DNA of 64,000 bases from assembly GCA_017458625.1 (NCBI GenBank), contig JAFTAH010000138.1, forward strand, positions 1 to 64,000, written 5' to 3'. The position numbers and the translations under genes were made by a program. This DNA is from Kiritimatiellia bacterium (lineage in GTDB: Bacteria > Verrucomicrobiota > Kiritimatiellia > CAIQIC01 > Lenti-01). Below the pieces are notes generated by a model, which saw only the letters and a program-made list of their open reading frames with translations, made no database searches and was not told where the DNA came from. Positions 56,440 through 64,000 of this stretch are shown here, in pieces. Each line of letters starts with the position of its first letter. The stretch's first letter is position 1.

Positions 56440-56734
56440 CCCTCCTAGAAATCCTAGAAATCTTTAGAAATCTCTCGCCTTCCCCGCCCCCCCTGCGCCC
56501 ACCCGCCCCCCCCGTCGCCATCGTCCCCCTCGTCCCCTCCTCCCCCCCGCAAAAAATCTTCTCCTCCCCCTCATTTTTCTCTTGCCCGTCCCCTCCCCTA
56601 GGCGTACCCTTGACTTGGATTCGGGAAGCGGACTCCTCTCCGGAACCACCCGCCCCCCCCATCCAAAAAACGCATAAAACCTTAGAGAAAACTGACAAAA
56701 CTCCACAACGGGCAACAGCCCAAAGGATGGCCAA
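56304..56734. other. Intergenic region with MITE and CTAG array
   Basis: A 431-bp gap: most of MITE copy 1, a CCTAGAAAT array (56443-56473), then pyrimidine-rich DNA turning AT-richer (about 56640-56730) just before the lower-GC secreted genes. AAAGGA at 56721-56727 is the ribosome-binding site of the next gene. No gene was seen. Confidence 0.65.
56443..56473. repeat. CCTAGAAAT array, third CTAG-type site
   Basis: CCTAGAAAT occurs twice in tandem, then CTTTAGAAAT. The period is 9 bp rather than 8, but the CTAG-centred content matches arrays at 38570 and 51236. It lies 4 nt beyond the MITE end. Confidence 0.65.
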
Positions 56735-57412
56735 ATGAAAAAAGTATCCCTGATTCTCCTCGCCGCCGCCCTCTCGGCAACGGCCACCCTCGCCCAGTCG
56801 GCGACTGAGCCCGTCTACTCCCAGAATGCCGTCGGTTTCATCAACAAGACCGTCGAAGCTGGCACCTATGCAGCCTTGACCTTCCCGTTCGTTGACATGG
56901 CCGCGACCAATGACCTGATTGACTTCGACTCCCAGCAGATTGCCAAGGATGCCACCCGTGGCTCTACCGTCTATTTCTGGAATGGAACTGGTTGGGATAT
57001 GAAGACTGCACGCAACAATGGCTTCAATACCGGCAAGAAGCTTCTCCCCGGTGAACTGTTCCTGTACAAGCCCGCCTCGCAGCAGACTGTGGTCCTCTGC
57101 GGTGAAGTTCCCGATAGCGCAGAGCTTCAACGCGATATCGTAGGTGCGGCCAACTACACGGCTTGCGGCAATCCCTATCCCGTTGCTACTGAATTTGATA
57201 CTTCGACTTTGGCGACTAGTTCTCCCCGTGGTGCGACTGCGTATTTCTGGAATGGAACTGGTTGGGATATGAAGACTGCGCGCAACAATGGCTTCAATAC
57301 CGGCAAGATTCTTGATCCTGGTGAGGGTTTCTTGTACAAGACACTTGCAACAGGTGCCTCGACGAACTGGGTTGTGACCCGCCCCTATGACTTCCCTGCT
57401 GCCAAGGAATAA
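56735..57412 (+). CDS. Secreted protein with duplicated internal cassette
   Basis: A 225-aa protein with a signal peptide (VSLILLAAALSATATLAQ). The mature part has two halves, each containing YFWNGTGWDMKTARNNGFNT G-K (about residues 80-101 and 170-191), followed by a 'PGExFLYK' strand. The coding DNA of the two cassettes is nearly identical (56972-57037 and 57242-57307, one mismatch in 66 nt). It lacks a PEP-CTERM tail. GC is lower than neighbours. It lies 30 nt before the PEP-CTERM gene, same operon. Function is unknown; a surface or matrix protein is likely. Confidence 0.8.
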   Translation: MKKVSLILLAAALSATATLAQSATEPVYSQNAVGFINKTVEAGTYAALTFPFVDMAATNDLIDFDSQQIAKDATRGSTVYFWNGTGWDMKTARNNGFNTGKKLLPGELFLYKPASQQTVVLCGEVPDSAELQRDIVGAANYTACGNPYPVATEFDTSTLATSSPRGATAYFWNGTGWDMKTARNNGFNTGKILDPGEGFLYKTLATGASTNWVVTRPYDFPAAKE

Positions 57413-57442
57413 CCCATAACATTTAGAAAGAAAGGTCTGAAA

Positions 57443-58102
57443 ATGAAGAAAGTATTGATTGGCTTGTTGGTCGCCTTGATGGCTGCCTCGTCGTTCGCTG
57501 GTATACTTGTCGCTTGGGATACAGGTGGTTTCTTGAGTGGTACTGATGGTAACCCTTATGTTTTCGATAGCGATGACGAAAGCACTACGAAATTGGTCTG
57601 GGATTTGGTCTATACGACCGATTCCTCTATCACCACGCCTGTGCTGAATGAGACAACGGGTGAAATCACGTACGGAAAGAACGACACGATTGTCTCCCAG
57701 CGTATTGCGACGCCAGGTGCCGATAAGGTGAACACGGAGATCACTGATCTCATCGGCTCGCCTCAGGTTTCTCTGAGTCCGCAGGAGATGGATGCTGGTG
57801 CCTACTTGAATAATGTAACATACCAGCACAGGGAGTTCCCCTATAGCTCTGGTGGGCTGTATGCGGCGGTGTTCCAGTACACGTCTGACAACACCGTTTA
57901 TTACGCTATGACGGCTTTGGTTACAGAGGTCAACTGGTCGAATGATGGTTCTGCCACGCCGACTGAAGTTTGCTTCGACTTGACCGCTGATACCCAGTTG
58001 GAGAAGTTGGGCTCGTTCACTCCTGTGCCTGAGCCCGCTACGATGAGCCTGCTGGGCCTTGGCGCGCTGGCGATGGTTCTCCGCCGCAAGCTCCGCAAGT
58101 AG
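57443..58102 (+). CDS. PEP-CTERM sorted secreted protein
   Basis: A 219-aa protein with a signal peptide (VLIGLLVALMAASSFAG) and a C-terminal PEP-CTERM signal: VPEPATMSLLGLGALAMVL then RRKLRK. Proteins of this type are handled by an exosortase, usually linked to exopolysaccharide. The extracellular domain is unrecognised. AGAAAGG precedes the ATG at good spacing, and a terminator follows. GC is visibly lower than the chromosome around it. The nearby EPS operon (59-64 kb) fits the known PEP-CTERM/EPS association; the exosortase itself is not in this window. Confidence 0.9.
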   Translation: MKKVLIGLLVALMAASSFAGILVAWDTGGFLSGTDGNPYVFDSDDESTTKLVWDLVYTTDSSITTPVLNETTGEITYGKNDTIVSQRIATPGADKVNTEITDLIGSPQVSLSPQEMDAGAYLNNVTYQHREFPYSSGGLYAAVFQYTSDNTVYYAMTALVTEVNWSNDGSATPTEVCFDLTADTQLEKLGSFTPVPEPATMSLLGLGALAMVLRRKLRK

Positions 58103-58125
58103 TTTTCGGTTAGGTTATATACGTT

Positions 58126-58158
58126 CTGGCCGGTGGGCATCGCTCACCGGCCAGTTTT
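58126..58158 (+). terminator. Rho-independent terminator after PEP-CTERM gene
   Basis: CTGGCCGGTG (58126-58135) pairs with CACCGGCCAG (58145-58154), followed by TTTT. It is 23 nt after the stop codon. Confidence 0.9.
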
Positions 58159-58301
58159 GTATTCCCCCTTCCCCGCCCACCCCTTGTTGTGACGAGGACG
58201 CCCCCACCCTCGCCCTTTCCCTTCTCCTCGCCCCTTTCTTCCTTCCCCTTTTTTCCCCCTCTCTCAACCCTGGCCCCTCCACCCCGCCCGCTCCAATCGT
58301 C

Positions 58302-58328
58302 GTGATTTTACGTCAATCATTGCCCATT
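58302..58328 (+). repeat. Dispersed motif, copy 14, interrupted by MITE
   Basis: GTGATTTTACGTCAATCATT then GCCCATT, identical to copy 15 up to base 58328, where a TAGGGC MITE end begins. Copy 15 instead continues with TCGCCCATTTTTCC. Confidence 0.75.
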
Positions 58329-58395
58329 TAGGGCAAATTTAGAAAATTTGTGGCCACATCCATGGTAGGGCCCGACCGCCGGGCGGCCCGGAAAA
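58329..58395. mobile_element. Partial MITE-like element, copy 3
   Basis: TAGGGCAAATTTAGAAAATT, then TGTGGCCACATCCATGG and TAGGGCCCGACCGCCGGGC align with the minus strand of copy 1 (56301-56439). The match ends around GGCGGCCCGG and the far end is missing or diverged. Confidence 0.65.
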
Positions 58396-58533
58396 CCAAT
58401 GCGAGGAACGCCCCGCCTCCTCTCCACCCCCCTCCCCCGAAATTCTCGAAACCCTCTCAATTCTCGATTTGCCTCCCCCGTCTCTACGTCTCTGCGCCTC
58501 TACTCCCCCTCCTCCCGACCCGCCCCAATCGTC

Positions 58534-58574
58534 GTGATTTTACGTCAATCATTGCCCATTTCGCCCATTTTTCC
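58534..58574 (+). repeat. Dispersed GTGATTTTACGTCAAA motif, copy 15
   Basis: GTGATTTTACGTCAATCATT, then GCCCATTTCGCCCATTTTTC. The first 27 nt are identical to copy 14, 232 bp upstream. Confidence 0.8.
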
Positions 58575-58706
58575 TCCCATTCATCCCCGTTTTTCCCCGC
58601 CTCATCCCCCCCCTTCTTCGTCCCCTCCCGTCCCCCTTGCCACCCCCTCCCGTACCGCAGGGGCGTCATCCCTCGCCCTCGCCCATTTTCGCCCCTCCAA
58701 ATTCGC

Positions 58707-58748
58707 GTGATTTCACGTCAAAATCAGCCTTTTTTCGCCATTTCTCGC
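58707..58748 (+). repeat. Dispersed GTGATTTTACGTCAAA motif, copy 16
   Basis: GTGATTTCACGTCAAAATCA, then GCCTTTTTTCGCCATTTCTC. Third copy within 410 bp. Confidence 0.8.
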
Positions 58749-58834
58749 CTCCCCTTCCCTCCTCGGCTTGCGCCCCCTGACTGCCCCTCTTGTCTTGGTG
58801 CCTCGGCCGTCGCGCCCCGCCTTCTCCCCCCCTC

Positions 58835-58972
58835 TAGAGCATTTTGCGAAAATGTGTGGCCGCAAGGTTCGGAGGTGCGACATCCTGTCGCGCCCAAATC
58901 AATTGCGCGGCTGGAAGCCGCACCTCCGGAAGCCGCCCGCCAAAGGGCTACAGTAATTTGAAAACCGCTCTA
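58835..58972. mobile_element. MITE-like element with TAGAGC ends, copy 2 (138 bp)
   Basis: The left end TAGAGCATTTTGCGAAAATG matches the minus-strand right end of copy 1 (both lead into GTGTGGCC/TGTGGCC). The right end read on the minus strand, TAGAGCGGTTTTCAAATTAC, matches copy 1's left end (both lead into TG-AGCC). The interior hairpin differs: CGGAGGTGCG ... CGCACCTCCG. So two elements share ends and length but carry different palindromic interiors. Confidence 0.72.
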
Positions 58973-59081
58973 AACTCTCGAAACCATCGCAATTCGCGAA
59001 TTTCTCGATTATCCCCCCCCTCTCTGCATCTCTGCACCTCAGCGCGAGCCCTTCCCCCCTCTCCTCCCCCCATCCCCCAGC

Positions 59082-61037
59082 TCACTCCCCTTTCATTTCC
59101 CGCTCTTCGAGACGGTTCAGCTTATAACCGGCGCTCCCATCGATTCCGCCGGCCTCCTTCCGCTCGCGCAGGAAGGCGACCGCCTCGCCAAAGCGCCCCA
59201 TGACGCTCAGCTGGTCGGCATATTGGTTCACATAGAAACGATCCATCGGACTGACCTCGAAGGCCTGTCTGTAAGCCGCCAGCGCCCCTTCCGGATCATC
59301 CTGGTAGATCCGTGCGCGCCCCAGCGTGTAATAGGCTAGCGGCTCCAGCGGATTGCACGCCAACGCTTGCCGCGCCTCGGCCTCGGCCTCGGCCGCAATC
59401 CGATGCCGCCCCGCCTCCCGGACCGCCGGATCGGCATCATAGAACCACTTCGCCTGTGTCAGACGGATGGCGGCCAGTCCCAGATGCGCATTCGCATTGC
59501 GAGCATCCCATTGCGCAGAGGCCACGAACAGCTTCTCGGCCTGCGCCGAACGCAGACTCGTGCACGCCAGTTCGCCCTGGACATAGCACCAGTAGGACAT
59601 CCCCGCGCGGAACGAGACGATACCGCAGAACAGCGCCAGCCCCGCCATGGTCAGCCCGCCCGCACTGCGCCACAGCCAGCCCAGCTTGCTCGCGCCCATC
59701 GGCTCCGTATCCTCCCCCAGCACCGTCCCCCAGGCAAGCCCGCAGAGCGTCACCAGCAGCAGTGGAATCGGGAAAATATGGAAATTGAAGTCGAAGACCG
59801 CGTGCGCCGTCGCCATGACCATCGCCCCGCCCACTCCGGCCAGGAAACACGCATTCCCCGGCTCGCGCACCCGCCGCATGGCCGCCATCCACGCCCCCGC
59901 CGCGCACAGCAACGCCACCAGCAGCAGCCCCGCCCCCGCCAGACCATATTCCGCCACCACCTGCACATACTCGTTGTGCGGATAGTCGTAGAGCAGATTC
60001 AGCTTCGCCTTGCGCTGATATTTCGGATAGGCCCAGACCCACTGGCCACCGCCATGCCCGAACTCGGGTGCATCACGCACCATCGCCGGAGTATCCTGCC
60101 ACATGTTCCGTCGCGCCGTCCACGAGGTATTCGTCGCCTTGAACGGGCCGTCGAAGCGAGCCTTCACCGCCGGAAATGCCGCCAGCGTCCCCGCCGCAAT
60201 CGCCGCCATCAGCAGCGGCACCACCACCAGCGCCACCGCGAAGTGTTTGCGGTTCACCCGCCACAGCCAGAGCATCACCATCGCCCCCAGCCCCAGCAGC
60301 GTGCCCACCAGTGCGCTCCGCGAAAGCGACCAGAACAATGCCGGCAATGCCGGCAACAGGTAGTAGATCGCCAGCATCCGCAGCGGCAGCCCCGCCCCCG
60401 GCGCAAAAATCACCGCAAACGCCACAGGAATCAGCATGCCGATAAGACACGCGAAGTGGTTCGGACACAGGAACGTACCCGAAACCCGCCCTGCATACTG
60501 CGACGCTTGCGTCATCCAGAGGATCTGGCTCGATCCCGTCAGATGCTGATAGACTCCGTAGAATGCCTCGAACGTCCCCAGCAGTAGCAACAACGCCACG
60601 ACCATCTTCCACCGCCGCGGCCGCTTGCCCAGCTGCACCCAGGCAATCCCCAGCCCCAGATACGCCCCCCACTTGAGCGCATCCCAGCGGGCCGCATCGT
60701 GGACCGGCGTGAACTGATCGCGCAGCACCACGTAGGCGACCAGCGCCACGAACGGATAGACTGCCCATGGCAGGCGTGGCGAGGCCGTCTGGCGGACGAG
60801 CACCGGTCGCAGCATCGCGCAGAAAATGCCCGCGAACAGCAGAATCAGCCCAATGGAGAAGCCCCAGGTCCTCGTACACGCCAGCATGCCCGTTCCCCAC
60901 ACCAGGGCCCCCACGAAAAACCCCATCGCGAGCCAGTCCAGCACGCGCCCCGCCAGCGGCTGACGATCCCAAAAGGCAATCTCCGGCATGATCTGCCGGT
61001 ACTCCCGCCCCTCTTCAGCCATATCCCATTCCCCCAT
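59082..61037 (-). CDS. O-antigen ligase/polymerase (WaaL/Wzy-like) with TPR tail
   Basis: A 651-aa membrane protein. About 12 hydrophobic segments span residues 30-480, with the ligase-type periplasmic loop between the middle helices (TSWTARRNMWQDTPAMVRD ... YDYPHNEYVQVVAEYGLAG; the H-N-x-Y near the end is typical of Wzy_C proteins). Residues 500-630 are soluble TPR repeats (PLAYYTLGRARIYQDDPEGA). It should polymerise or ligate surface polysaccharide. Its ATG overlaps the stop of the exporter gene as TAATG (61037), showing coupling; ATG 61022 is an alternative start. Confidence 0.88.
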   Translation of the reverse strand: MGEWDMAEEGREYRQIMPEIAFWDRQPLAGRVLDWLAMGFFVGALVWGTGMLACTRTWGFSIGLILLFAGIFCAMLRPVLVRQTASPRLPWAVYPFVALVAYVVLRDQFTPVHDAARWDALKWGAYLGLGIAWVQLGKRPRRWKMVVALLLLLGTFEAFYGVYQHLTGSSQILWMTQASQYAGRVSGTFLCPNHFACLIGMLIPVAFAVIFAPGAGLPLRMLAIYYLLPALPALFWSLSRSALVGTLLGLGAMVMLWLWRVNRKHFAVALVVVPLLMAAIAAGTLAAFPAVKARFDGPFKATNTSWTARRNMWQDTPAMVRDAPEFGHGGGQWVWAYPKYQRKAKLNLLYDYPHNEYVQVVAEYGLAGAGLLLVALLCAAGAWMAAMRRVREPGNACFLAGVGGAMVMATAHAVFDFNFHIFPIPLLLVTLCGLAWGTVLGEDTEPMGASKLGWLWRSAGGLTMAGLALFCGIVSFRAGMSYWCYVQGELACTSLRSAQAEKLFVASAQWDARNANAHLGLAAIRLTQAKWFYDADPAVREAGRHRIAAEAEAEARQALACNPLEPLAYYTLGRARIYQDDPEGALAAYRQAFEVSPMDRFYVNQYADQLSVMGRFGEAVAFLRERKEAGGIDGSAGYKLNRLEEREMKGE

Positions 61038-62215
61038 TAGAAGAAGCGTTCCTGCAGCTCGACAATGTCGCCCGGCTCCAGCAGGATGTCATCCTCCGGC
61101 GTCCGTTCCAGCTTCTTCGCGTTCTTGATGATCTTGAAGATGGCCCCGTTCCGCCGGATGAGCACCTTCCCGTTCCAGAACTCGGTACCTCCGCCCGCCG
61201 CCGCAATGGCCTCGGAGACGTGCACGGCATTCTGCAAGTTGTACCGTCCCGGCCCCCGAATGGTGCCCGAAATGTAGTAGAAACGCGTCGGCACGATGAC
61301 CTGGACGGTCATGTTGCGATAGATGCCCTGCTTCAGATAGGTGTCGCGAATGGTGCGCTCAAGCTGCGAGGCGGTCAGCCCCGCCGCCCGGATCTCGTTG
61401 ATGAACGGCAAGGTCACCATGCCCGCCTCGTCGATGATGTCTTCCACCCGGTCCGCTTCCGGAATCCCGCGCAGGTAAATCTGCACCGCATCGCCCGGCC
61501 CCAGCGTGTAGGCGGACGGATCCATCGGCCGCGACGATGGCGACTCGCCTCCGCCCGCCGGCACGACTGGCCCTGCGGGCTCAGCCGACGCCTGCGGCTC
61601 CGCCAGCACCGGAACCTCTGGCGCCGGAACCGGAACCACCGGCACCGCCACCGGCTCTTCGCCCGGCACCTGCGCGCTCGGCGGCGGCAGCAGCTGCACC
61701 GGGGGCGGCTCCACCGCCTCCTCTACGGGAACCACCTCGGGCGCAGGCTCGGGCTTCGCCTCCTCCCCCGTCACCGCCTGCGTCTGCTGCGCCTCCAGCT
61801 GTTTCTCGGCCGCCCGCGCCCGCTCCTCCGCCGCCTTGAGCCGGGCCTGGGCCGCCTGCAAATCCGCCTCCGCGCGCCGGATGCGCTCGTCGGCTTCCTG
61901 ACGGGCCTGGGCCTCGCGCGCTGCGGCCGCCTGGGCGGCGGCTTCCCGCGCGGCTTCCGCCTGCTGGCGCGCCTGTTCGGCCGCCGCCGCCTGCTCGGCC
62001 GCCGCCTGCTGGCGCGCCTGCTCCTCCGCCTCCTGCCGCTGGCGGATGTGCATGGGCGTGGCCGATGCCGCACGCCGCTTCGCCACCAGCTTTTCATACT
62101 CCGACAACGTGCTTCCGTGCGTGCTGCTACAGGCCGCGCCCCCGAGGACGAGGCCTGCCGCCAGGCTTGCGAGCAGGACAAAGCGAATGGACGGGAAAAA
62201 CTGATTGGCACGCAT
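61037..62215 (-). CDS. Wza-like polysaccharide export lipoprotein with coiled-coil insert
   Basis: A 392-aa protein with a lipoprotein signal (LAAGLVLGGAACSS). Residues 55-150 form an Ala/Gln/Glu/Arg-rich coiled coil (EEQARQQAAAEQAAAAEQA), residues 150-235 a Pro/Val/Glu linker. The C-terminal 160 residues are the exporter core: YTLGPGDAVQIYLRGIPEAD, the Poly_export/SLBB-type strands FYYISGTIRGPGRYNL, and ILLEPGDIVELQERFF. The N-terminal extension is unusual for Wza (no such coil) and may span the periplasm or peptidoglycan. It starts 10 nt after the kinase gene, same operon. Confidence 0.9.
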   Translation of the reverse strand: MRANQFFPSIRFVLLASLAAGLVLGGAACSSTHGSTLSEYEKLVAKRRAASATPMHIRQRQEAEEQARQQAAAEQAAAAEQARQQAEAAREAAAQAAAAREAQARQEADERIRRAEADLQAAQARLKAAEERARAAEKQLEAQQTQAVTGEEAKPEPAPEVVPVEEAVEPPPVQLLPPPSAQVPGEEPVAVPVVPVPAPEVPVLAEPQASAEPAGPVVPAGGGESPSSRPMDPSAYTLGPGDAVQIYLRGIPEADRVEDIIDEAGMVTLPFINEIRAAGLTASQLERTIRDTYLKQGIYRNMTVQVIVPTRFYYISGTIRGPGRYNLQNAVHVSEAIAAAGGGTEFWNGKVLIRRNGAIFKIIKNAKKLERTPEDDILLEPGDIVELQERFF

Positions 62216-62225
62216 GGGAAGTCTC

Positions 62226-64000
62226 CTAGGATTCGGCGGCGTCTTCTTCCGTCTCGCGCCGCGTGTTGCCGTAATACTTCTTCGTTGTGTAGTGATAGTA
62301 GTAATAGTAGTCGTCGCGCATGATGTTGATGTTGTTCAGCACGGCTCCCATCAGGGTGCCGCCCGCATTCTCCACCATCCGCTTCGCCCGCAGACTGATC
62401 AGCTTCGGATACTTCCGATACTGCACCACGAGCAGCACGCCATCCGCCTCGGAAGACAGGATCGCCGCGTCCGTCACGCCGAGGATCGGAGGGGAATCCA
62501 TCAAGATGACATCATAGTGCGGCTTGAGCTTGTCCAGCAACGCCCGGATGCGAGGCCCGTTCATGATTCCCAACGTACCGCGGCGAATGCGCCCGGCCGT
62601 GATCATCGACAGATTCGGCACGCCCGTCTCCTGCACCGCCTCCATCGGCTCGAGCTCGCCCAGCAAGATGTTGACCAGTCCCTTCTTGTTGGAAAGACCC
62701 ACCATCTTATGCTGCACGGGACGGCGCATGTCGGCGTCGATGACCAGCACGTTGCTCCCCTGTTCCGCATAGACGTACGAAAGGTTGAACAGCGTCGTCG
62801 ACTTGCCTTCGCCCACACCACCGGAAACCACGGTGAACACCTTCTGGTTCCCTTCGCGCGCCAGCAGCGCCAACGACGTCCTGAGCCCGCGGTACGCCTC
62901 GCCCTGGCCCGAGGAATGCCCCGCCTCGGTGAGCGGCCGCGACTGCTGCGGAATGACCGCCAGCACGGACAGGCCGAGGTACTTCTCGACTTCGTCGACC
63001 GTCTTCAGCGACACATCGAGGTATTCGACGAAGAACGCCAGCCCCACGCCGGCCAGCAGACCGAGCACCACGGACAGGACGATGTTGAGCGGAATGATCG
63101 GCGAGGAAGGACGCTCCGGGGCCTCCGCCTCCTCCACGATATGCACCATGGTGCGCGGTACTTCCAGCTCGATGCCGGTCTGCGTGACCCGCGCGCGCAA
63201 CGCCGTCAGGATGTCGCGCTGCAGGGCCACCTCGCGGTCGGCACGTTCGAACGGCAGCAGGTCGGCGGCCTGCGACTCGATGTCGAGCGCGCGCAATTCG
63301 TCGAGTTCCTTCTGGAGCGAATCCACCTTGCTCTTCCGCACCTGATAGTCGGCGGAAAGCCCTCGCTTGAGGCCATCCAGCGACTCTTCGAGCTGCTTCT
63401 TGATCTCGTCAATGGCCCCCTTCAGCCGCTTGATGTTCGGGTGGTTCTCGCCCAGCGTCCCATCCGCCAGCATCGTCTGCAACGACACATTCGCATCGAT
63501 GTACTGCTGGCGCAACGCCACCAGGGCCGGATCGCTGACCGTGTACACGGCCGCCGACAGCAGCTGCTCGCCATCCAGCTGCGACAACTCGTCCATGCGC
63601 GTCTTGCTCTGGATCATCTCGACGCGCGCCGCCGACACCTGCTGCTCCAGCATCTGAATCCGCTGGAGTTCCGCGCTAATCGACCCCGAATACGTCCGTG
63701 CCACCAGCAGCAGGTTCTTCTCCGAACGAATCTTCTCCAGCTTGTTCTCCGCTTCCTCCACGCGTTCCTGCTGGAGGCGCAACTCGTTGCTCATCGCATC
63801 GATCGAGTTCTGGATCTTGCGCCGGACGTCCTGCTCGCGCGAAGCCTGGTACACGCTGGCAATCTCGTTGGCAATCTCCGCCGACTGCTTGGGATTCTCG
63901 GTCGTCACGCGGATGTTCATCAAGGTGGTATCGCGGTCCTGCTCGACCCGTATCGAGCGCTGCAGCATCCGACGCGTCTCCTCGGCGTCGAGCGGCGACT
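62226..64000 (-). CDS. Polysaccharide co-polymerase / BY-kinase (Wzc-like), 5' end beyond window
   Basis: At least 591 codons; the frame remains open to base 64000, so the N-terminus is outside. Visible order: periplasmic coiled coil (NELRLQQERVEEAENKLEKI and onward), the second transmembrane segment with its proline-rich approach (RPSSPIIPLNIVLSVVLGLL), then the cytoplasmic BY-kinase. Walker A is SGGVGEGKSTT, A' VLVIDADMRRP, and B VILMDSPPILGVTDAA. The C-terminus has a tyrosine cluster (DDYYYYYHYTTKKYYG) for autophosphorylation. It controls chain length and export with the Wza-like protein encoded 10 nt downstream. Confidence 0.95.
   Translation of the reverse strand, partial: SPLDAEETRRMLQRSIRVEQDRDTTLMNIRVTTENPKQSAEIANEIASVYQASREQDVRRKIQNSIDAMSNELRLQQERVEEAENKLEKIRSEKNLLLVARTYSGSISAELQRIQMLEQQVSAARVEMIQSKTRMDELSQLDGEQLLSAAVYTVSDPALVALRQQYIDANVSLQTMLADGTLGENHPNIKRLKGAIDEIKKQLEESLDGLKRGLSADYQVRKSKVDSLQKELDELRALDIESQAADLLPFERADREVALQRDILTALRARVTQTGIELEVPRTMVHIVEEAEAPERPSSPIIPLNIVLSVVLGLLAGVGLAFFVEYLDVSLKTVDEVEKYLGLSVLAVIPQQSRPLTEAGHSSGQGEAYRGLRTSLALLAREGNQKVFTVVSGGVGEGKSTTLFNLSYVYAEQGSNVLVIDADMRRPVQHKMVGLSNKKGLVNILLGELEPMEAVQETGVPNLSMITAGRIRRGTLGIMNGPRIRALLDKLKPHYDVILMDSPPILGVTDAAILSSEADGVLLVVQYRKYPKLISLRAKRMVENAGGTLMGAVLNNINIMRDDYYYYYHYTTKKYYGNTRRETEEDAAES

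Larger units (their letters stand above)
58159..59081. other. Repeat-rich 0.9-kb intergenic region
   Basis: Convergent genes flank this stretch. It contains three motif copies (58302, 58534, 58707), a partial MITE (58329), a complete MITE (58835), and one GGCCGTCGCGCCCCGC element (58804). TCTCTGCGCCTC/TCTCTGCACCTC repeats occur near 58488 and 59027. No protein gene was seen. It is a dumping ground for small repeats. Confidence 0.75.

Overview
The window is a GC-rich, Gram-negative chromosome segment. Codon third positions are strongly G/C, which is why long antisense shadow frames run through almost every gene. Lipid A synthesis (lpxK), lipoprotein signals, a TolC-type outer-membrane channel, a capsule-export locus and a C-terminal VPEP/arginine (PEP-CTERM) sorting tail point to the PVC superphylum. 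The PEP-CTERM tail style and the many secreted TPR proteins make Kiritimatiellota or Lentisphaerota my best guess. That placement is inference; no rRNA is present to settle it.

Layout. 0-0.9 kb has no gene, only palindromic repeats. 0.86-4.5 kb encodes two secreted TPR proteins, the first fused to a thermonuclease domain. typA (4.8-6.6 kb) converges with a minus-strand pair: a lipoprotein and an SGNH-like TPR protein (6.7-10.2 kb). 10.6-18.1 kb holds a YpfJ-type metallopeptidase, an SLC12-type transporter and a large glycosidase-like lipoprotein. 18.3-29.7 kb holds an EEP-family protein, epmA, a CysK-like PLP enzyme, an M6-like protease, an unrecognised protein, pepD, aroB and aroC. 29.9-32.2 kb is a radical SAM/glycosyltransferase pair. 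32.3-37.3 kb holds a pilin-like protein, murF, a glycine-zipper lipoprotein, lpxK and a lipoate-ligase-like protein. 37.3-40.1 kb encodes an efflux adaptor and TolC without a visible pump. A decayed IS5-type transposase and a second thermonuclease-like protein follow (40.2-42.3 kb). Then come rpsA, two coupled secreted proteins, tRNA-His, leuS, malQ, an Orn/Lys/Arg decarboxylase, an orphan molybdenum hydroxylase subunit with a tiny zinc-ribbon membrane protein, and two lower-GC secreted proteins (one PEP-CTERM). The window ends in a minus-strand exopolysaccharide operon: BY-kinase, Wza-like exporter, Wzy/WaaL-like ligase.

The most unusual content is between the genes. A directional motif (core GTGATTYYACGTCAAA followed by a T-rich stretch) occurs about 17 times, only in intergenic DNA and nearly always at apparent transcription-unit boundaries. 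Three further repeat families are present: contiguous ~32-bp repeats built on GGAAACATG/TTCCATT/TGGAAA placed just before start codons; 8-9 bp CTAG arrays; and a ~138-bp MITE-like element with TAGAGC ends. One MITE copy interrupts a copy of the motif, and another supplies the stop codon of the zinc-ribbon gene. No CRISPR array, prophage or rRNA operon was seen.
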